Assembly (NCBI GenBank): GCA_963763325.1
Contig: CAVXOL010000022.1
Location: forward strand, 248,001 to 312,000
From: JBBECJ01 sp963763325
GTDB taxonomy: Bacteria > Chloroflexota > Chloroflexia > Thermomicrobiales > CFX8
DNA length: 64,000 bases
Direction: 5' to 3'
Part shown: positions 62,728-64,000 of the stretch, one piece after another
How the letters are laid out: each line of letters begins with the position of its first letter
Numbering within the stretch: the first letter of the stretch is position 1
Position numbers and translations under genes: made by a program
The notes under the pieces: model-generated
Told to the model about the DNA's origin: nothing
The model's input: the letters and a program-made list of their open reading frames with translations, nothing else
The model's database searches: none

Positions 62728-63282
62728 TCACGGAACCCGCTTCGCCCATTCGCTGTCGGGGAATCGGTCCAGCAGCGTCTGCCAGACGGCGTACATCTCG
62801 GGGTTGGAGTGGGTCAGCAGGTAGGTGGCGATGCCGCGCCGGTAGATCGCTTCGGCGGCGAGAGGGCCGGTCGGGTCACGCTGCTCGGCCTGTGCGAGGA
62901 GTGCGATCGCTTGCTCAGCCTTGCTCCAGCGGATCCAGTGCTCGGCCTCGCCGATATCGAGCATCGTCAGGAACTCGTACGGTGGCAGGAAGTTCAACGA
63001 GCGGTAGTGGACTGTCATCCGCCGGTCGGCGACCAGCAGCGTCGGCGTCCAGATCACGTTCAGTGGTCTGACGACCTCACGCGGCGACTCGAACAGGTGT
63101 AGCTTGAGCGGCACGAAGCGATCGGTCACCGCAGCTGCGACCTGCGGGTCCGGGTACGTATCGGCATCCAGCCGATCGCATCCCCGTCAGGGGACCTTGA
63201 AGACATCGATCAGGATCGGCCGTCGCTGGCGCAACGCCTGCTCCTGTGCCTCGACCGCGTCGGTGAGCCAGTTAATAGCCAC
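62728..63282 (-). CDS. Thioredoxin-like protein with in-frame UGA (UxxC), candidate selenoprotein
   Basis: Reading through one TGA gives a 184-residue protein from GTG 63282 (GGGAAG upstream, 21 bases after the FAD-oxidase stop) to 62728. Upstream of the TGA: AINWLTDAVEAQEQALRQRR then PILIDVFKVP. The TGA is codon 32 and the next codons are Arg-Gly-Cys, so the redox motif reads U-R-G-C. It continues DRLDADTYPDPQVAAAVTDR, a cis-Pro-containing WTPTLLVADR strand, and a TPR-like tail ending LLDRFPDSEWAKRVP. The fold is a thioredoxin with a helical repeat tail. Bacterial thioredoxin-fold selenoproteins with UxxC are known. A hairpin follows the TGA directly. If selenocysteine is not used, the gene is split and the part from GTG 63129 alone would lack its active site. 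Confidence 0.65.
63151..63186 (-). promoter_or_regulatory. SECIS-like stem-loop directly after the UGA codon
   Basis: On the minus strand, starting with the base after the TGA (63187-63189): CGGG (63186-63183), a GA bulge, TGCG (63180-63177), ATCGGC (63176-63171), a TGGAT loop (63170-63166), GCCGAT (63165-63160), a bulged A, CGTA (63158-63155) and CCCG (63154-63151). This is 14 base pairs with two small bulges. The loop guanines lie 17 and 18 bases after the UGA, within the spacing seen for bacterial SECIS elements, which carry a G at the start of the apical loop. Confidence 0.5.
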
Positions 63283-63303
63283 GATCTTCCCGCCCGTCTG
63301 TTG

Positions 63304-64000
63304 TTAGCGTCCGCCGCCCATCCGCCAGAGCGTGCGCCATGCTCTCGGCGGGTCGAAGTCCCAGAGGCGCTGGGCGATGCCTGGACGGTCAGCGTACCGG
63401 CCGGAGCGCTCGACCTGCTCGTCGGCCCGGTAGCGTCCTTGCCGCACGATCGAGTAGCCCAGCCAGCGCAGTGGTTCCGGCTCCCAGTCGAGGGGCTGGT
63501 GGTGGGTCATCGGCAGGTGTGTGAGATCGGTGTCGGCTTCAGTGATCAGGTCGGCCAGGACGCGTCCGGAGAGGTTGGTGGTTGCGACACCCTCGCCCGT
63601 GTAGCCATACGCCATCGCCACGCCGGTCGTACGGTCATAGTTCATGATCGGCATATGGTCGCGCGGGACACCGAGGACGCCGCCCCACGAGTGGGTGAAA
63701 CGCACGCCGGCCTCCTTGAGCATCGGGAACCATTCGTAGGCCGAGCGACGGCCATGTTCGAAGACTTCCTCCGGCCGGTCGAGCGCGTCGGTGATGGTTG
63801 ACTTGAACGGGTACGTCCCACGATACGGGCCGAACGCGATTCGACCATCAGCCGTATGGTTGAGGTAGCCGCCGGTCGTCCCGAAGCCACCGACGACCTC
63901 CCGTCGTTCCCAGCCGATCTGCCGCCAGAGGTCGTCCGACAGCGGCTCGGTGATGACGATATGCGATGTCGCCGGGATCACCCGACGGCGTAGCTTCGGC
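63304..64000 (-). CDS. FAD-dependent oxidoreductase (DAO family), 5' end outside window
   Basis: The frame runs off the right edge; 231 C-terminal residues are visible. PKLRRRVIPATSHIVITEPL matches the DAO-family amine and amino-acid oxidases (gamma-glutamylputrescine oxidase-like). GYLNHTADGRIAFGPYRG, SWGGVLGVPRDHMPIMNYD and VAMAYGYTGEGVATTNLSGR (the C-terminal FAD-contacting loop) follow. It oxidises an amine or amino acid, with oxygen or another acceptor. Its stop lies 21 bases before the start of the UGA-containing thioredoxin-like gene, so they probably form an operon. Confidence 0.88.
   Translation of the reverse strand, partial: PKLRRRVIPATSHIVITEPLSDDLWRQIGWERREVVGGFGTTGGYLNHTADGRIAFGPYRGTYPFKSTITDALDRPEEVFEHGRRSAYEWFPMLKEAGVRFTHSWGGVLGVPRDHMPIMNYDRTTGVAMAYGYTGEGVATTNLSGRVLADLITEADTDLTHLPMTHHQPLDWEPEPLRWLGYSIVRQGRYRADEQVERSGRYADRPGIAQRLWDFDPPRAWRTLWRMGGGR

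Noticed and set aside
62728..63129. Stand-alone 133-codon ORF starting at GTG 63129 as the complete gene
   Set aside because: It would start in the middle of a thioredoxin fold with no ribosome site, and the same frame continues upstream through one UGA into conserved-looking sequence with a plausible start.

Overview
The window is GC-rich, gene-dense bacterial chromosome with no rRNA, tRNA, CRISPR array, phage or transposase that I can see. Gene content and style point to the phylum Chloroflexota, probably a Thermomicrobia or Sphaerobacter relative. The signs are Tat-like lipoprotein signals with a long charged N-region ending in LLAAC, a bacterial XPB helicase set, tandem D-aminoacylases and M81 peptidases, and frequent GTG/TTG starts. 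This placement is an inference; an actinobacterial relative is the alternative.

Layout. 1-7.2 kb: a GTP-derived, pterin/flavin-like cluster with a RibD-type reductase (cut by the window edge), an MDR dehydrogenase without its usual zinc ligands, a QueD/PTPS-fold protein that has lost its catalytic Cys-Asp-His, two glycosyltransferases (GT4, GT9), and a convergent stand-alone GTP cyclohydrolase II. A methyltransferase and a ManD-like enolase-superfamily enzyme follow. 7.3-14.1 kb: a phosphoesterase, PRC-barrel and GNAT proteins, a molybdenum oxidoreductase/flavin reductase/DUF6510 operon, and a P1B-4 metal-efflux ATPase behind a Fur-type 7-1-7 palindrome. 14.1-17.7 kb: a carbohydrate ABC importer (binding protein and two permeases) without an ATPase. 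18-28.9 kb: methyltransferases, a class III aminotransferase, a two-gene cassette of unknown function, a frameshifted prfC, a secreted HYR/FIMAH protein, and a HipA-like kinase with DUF3037. 29-36.4 kb: two D-aminoacylase paralogs, then MmcQ-like, CocE-like and amidohydrolase genes that each carry a single-base indel, and an SDR. 36.5-43.3 kb: an atypical receiver protein, a VapC remnant, a cupredoxin lipoprotein, sucB-sucA and a membrane protein. 43.5-53.5 kb: tandem M81 peptidases (one frameshifted), an aminotransferase, a serine hydrolase, a CapA-like protein, (S)-ureidoglycine aminohydrolase and an MFS exporter, which looks like an amino-acid/peptide/ureide nitrogen-scavenging district. 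54-62.7 kb: an S9 peptidase and an operon of XPB helicase plus two helicase-associated proteins. 62.7-64 kb: a thioredoxin-like protein with an in-frame UGA at the first position of its CxxC motif, and a truncated FAD oxidoreductase.

The most interesting signals are these: (1) the thioredoxin-like gene at 62728-63282 reads as a UxxC selenoprotein, with a SECIS-like hairpin directly after the UGA; (2) the opening cluster combines GTP cyclohydrolase II, a reductase and a PTPS fold without its catalytic residues with sugar transferases, suggesting an undescribed glycosylated pterin/pyrimidine product; (3) a conserved two-hairpin sequence occurs twice (10973 and 53673), the second time ahead of a 36-codon ORF that has its own terminator; (4) several families of long palindromes fill gaps between co-directional genes, and one of them has supplied the stop codon of a D-aminoacylase. 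Five genes carry single-base indels, so sequence quality must be checked before any is called a true pseudogene.
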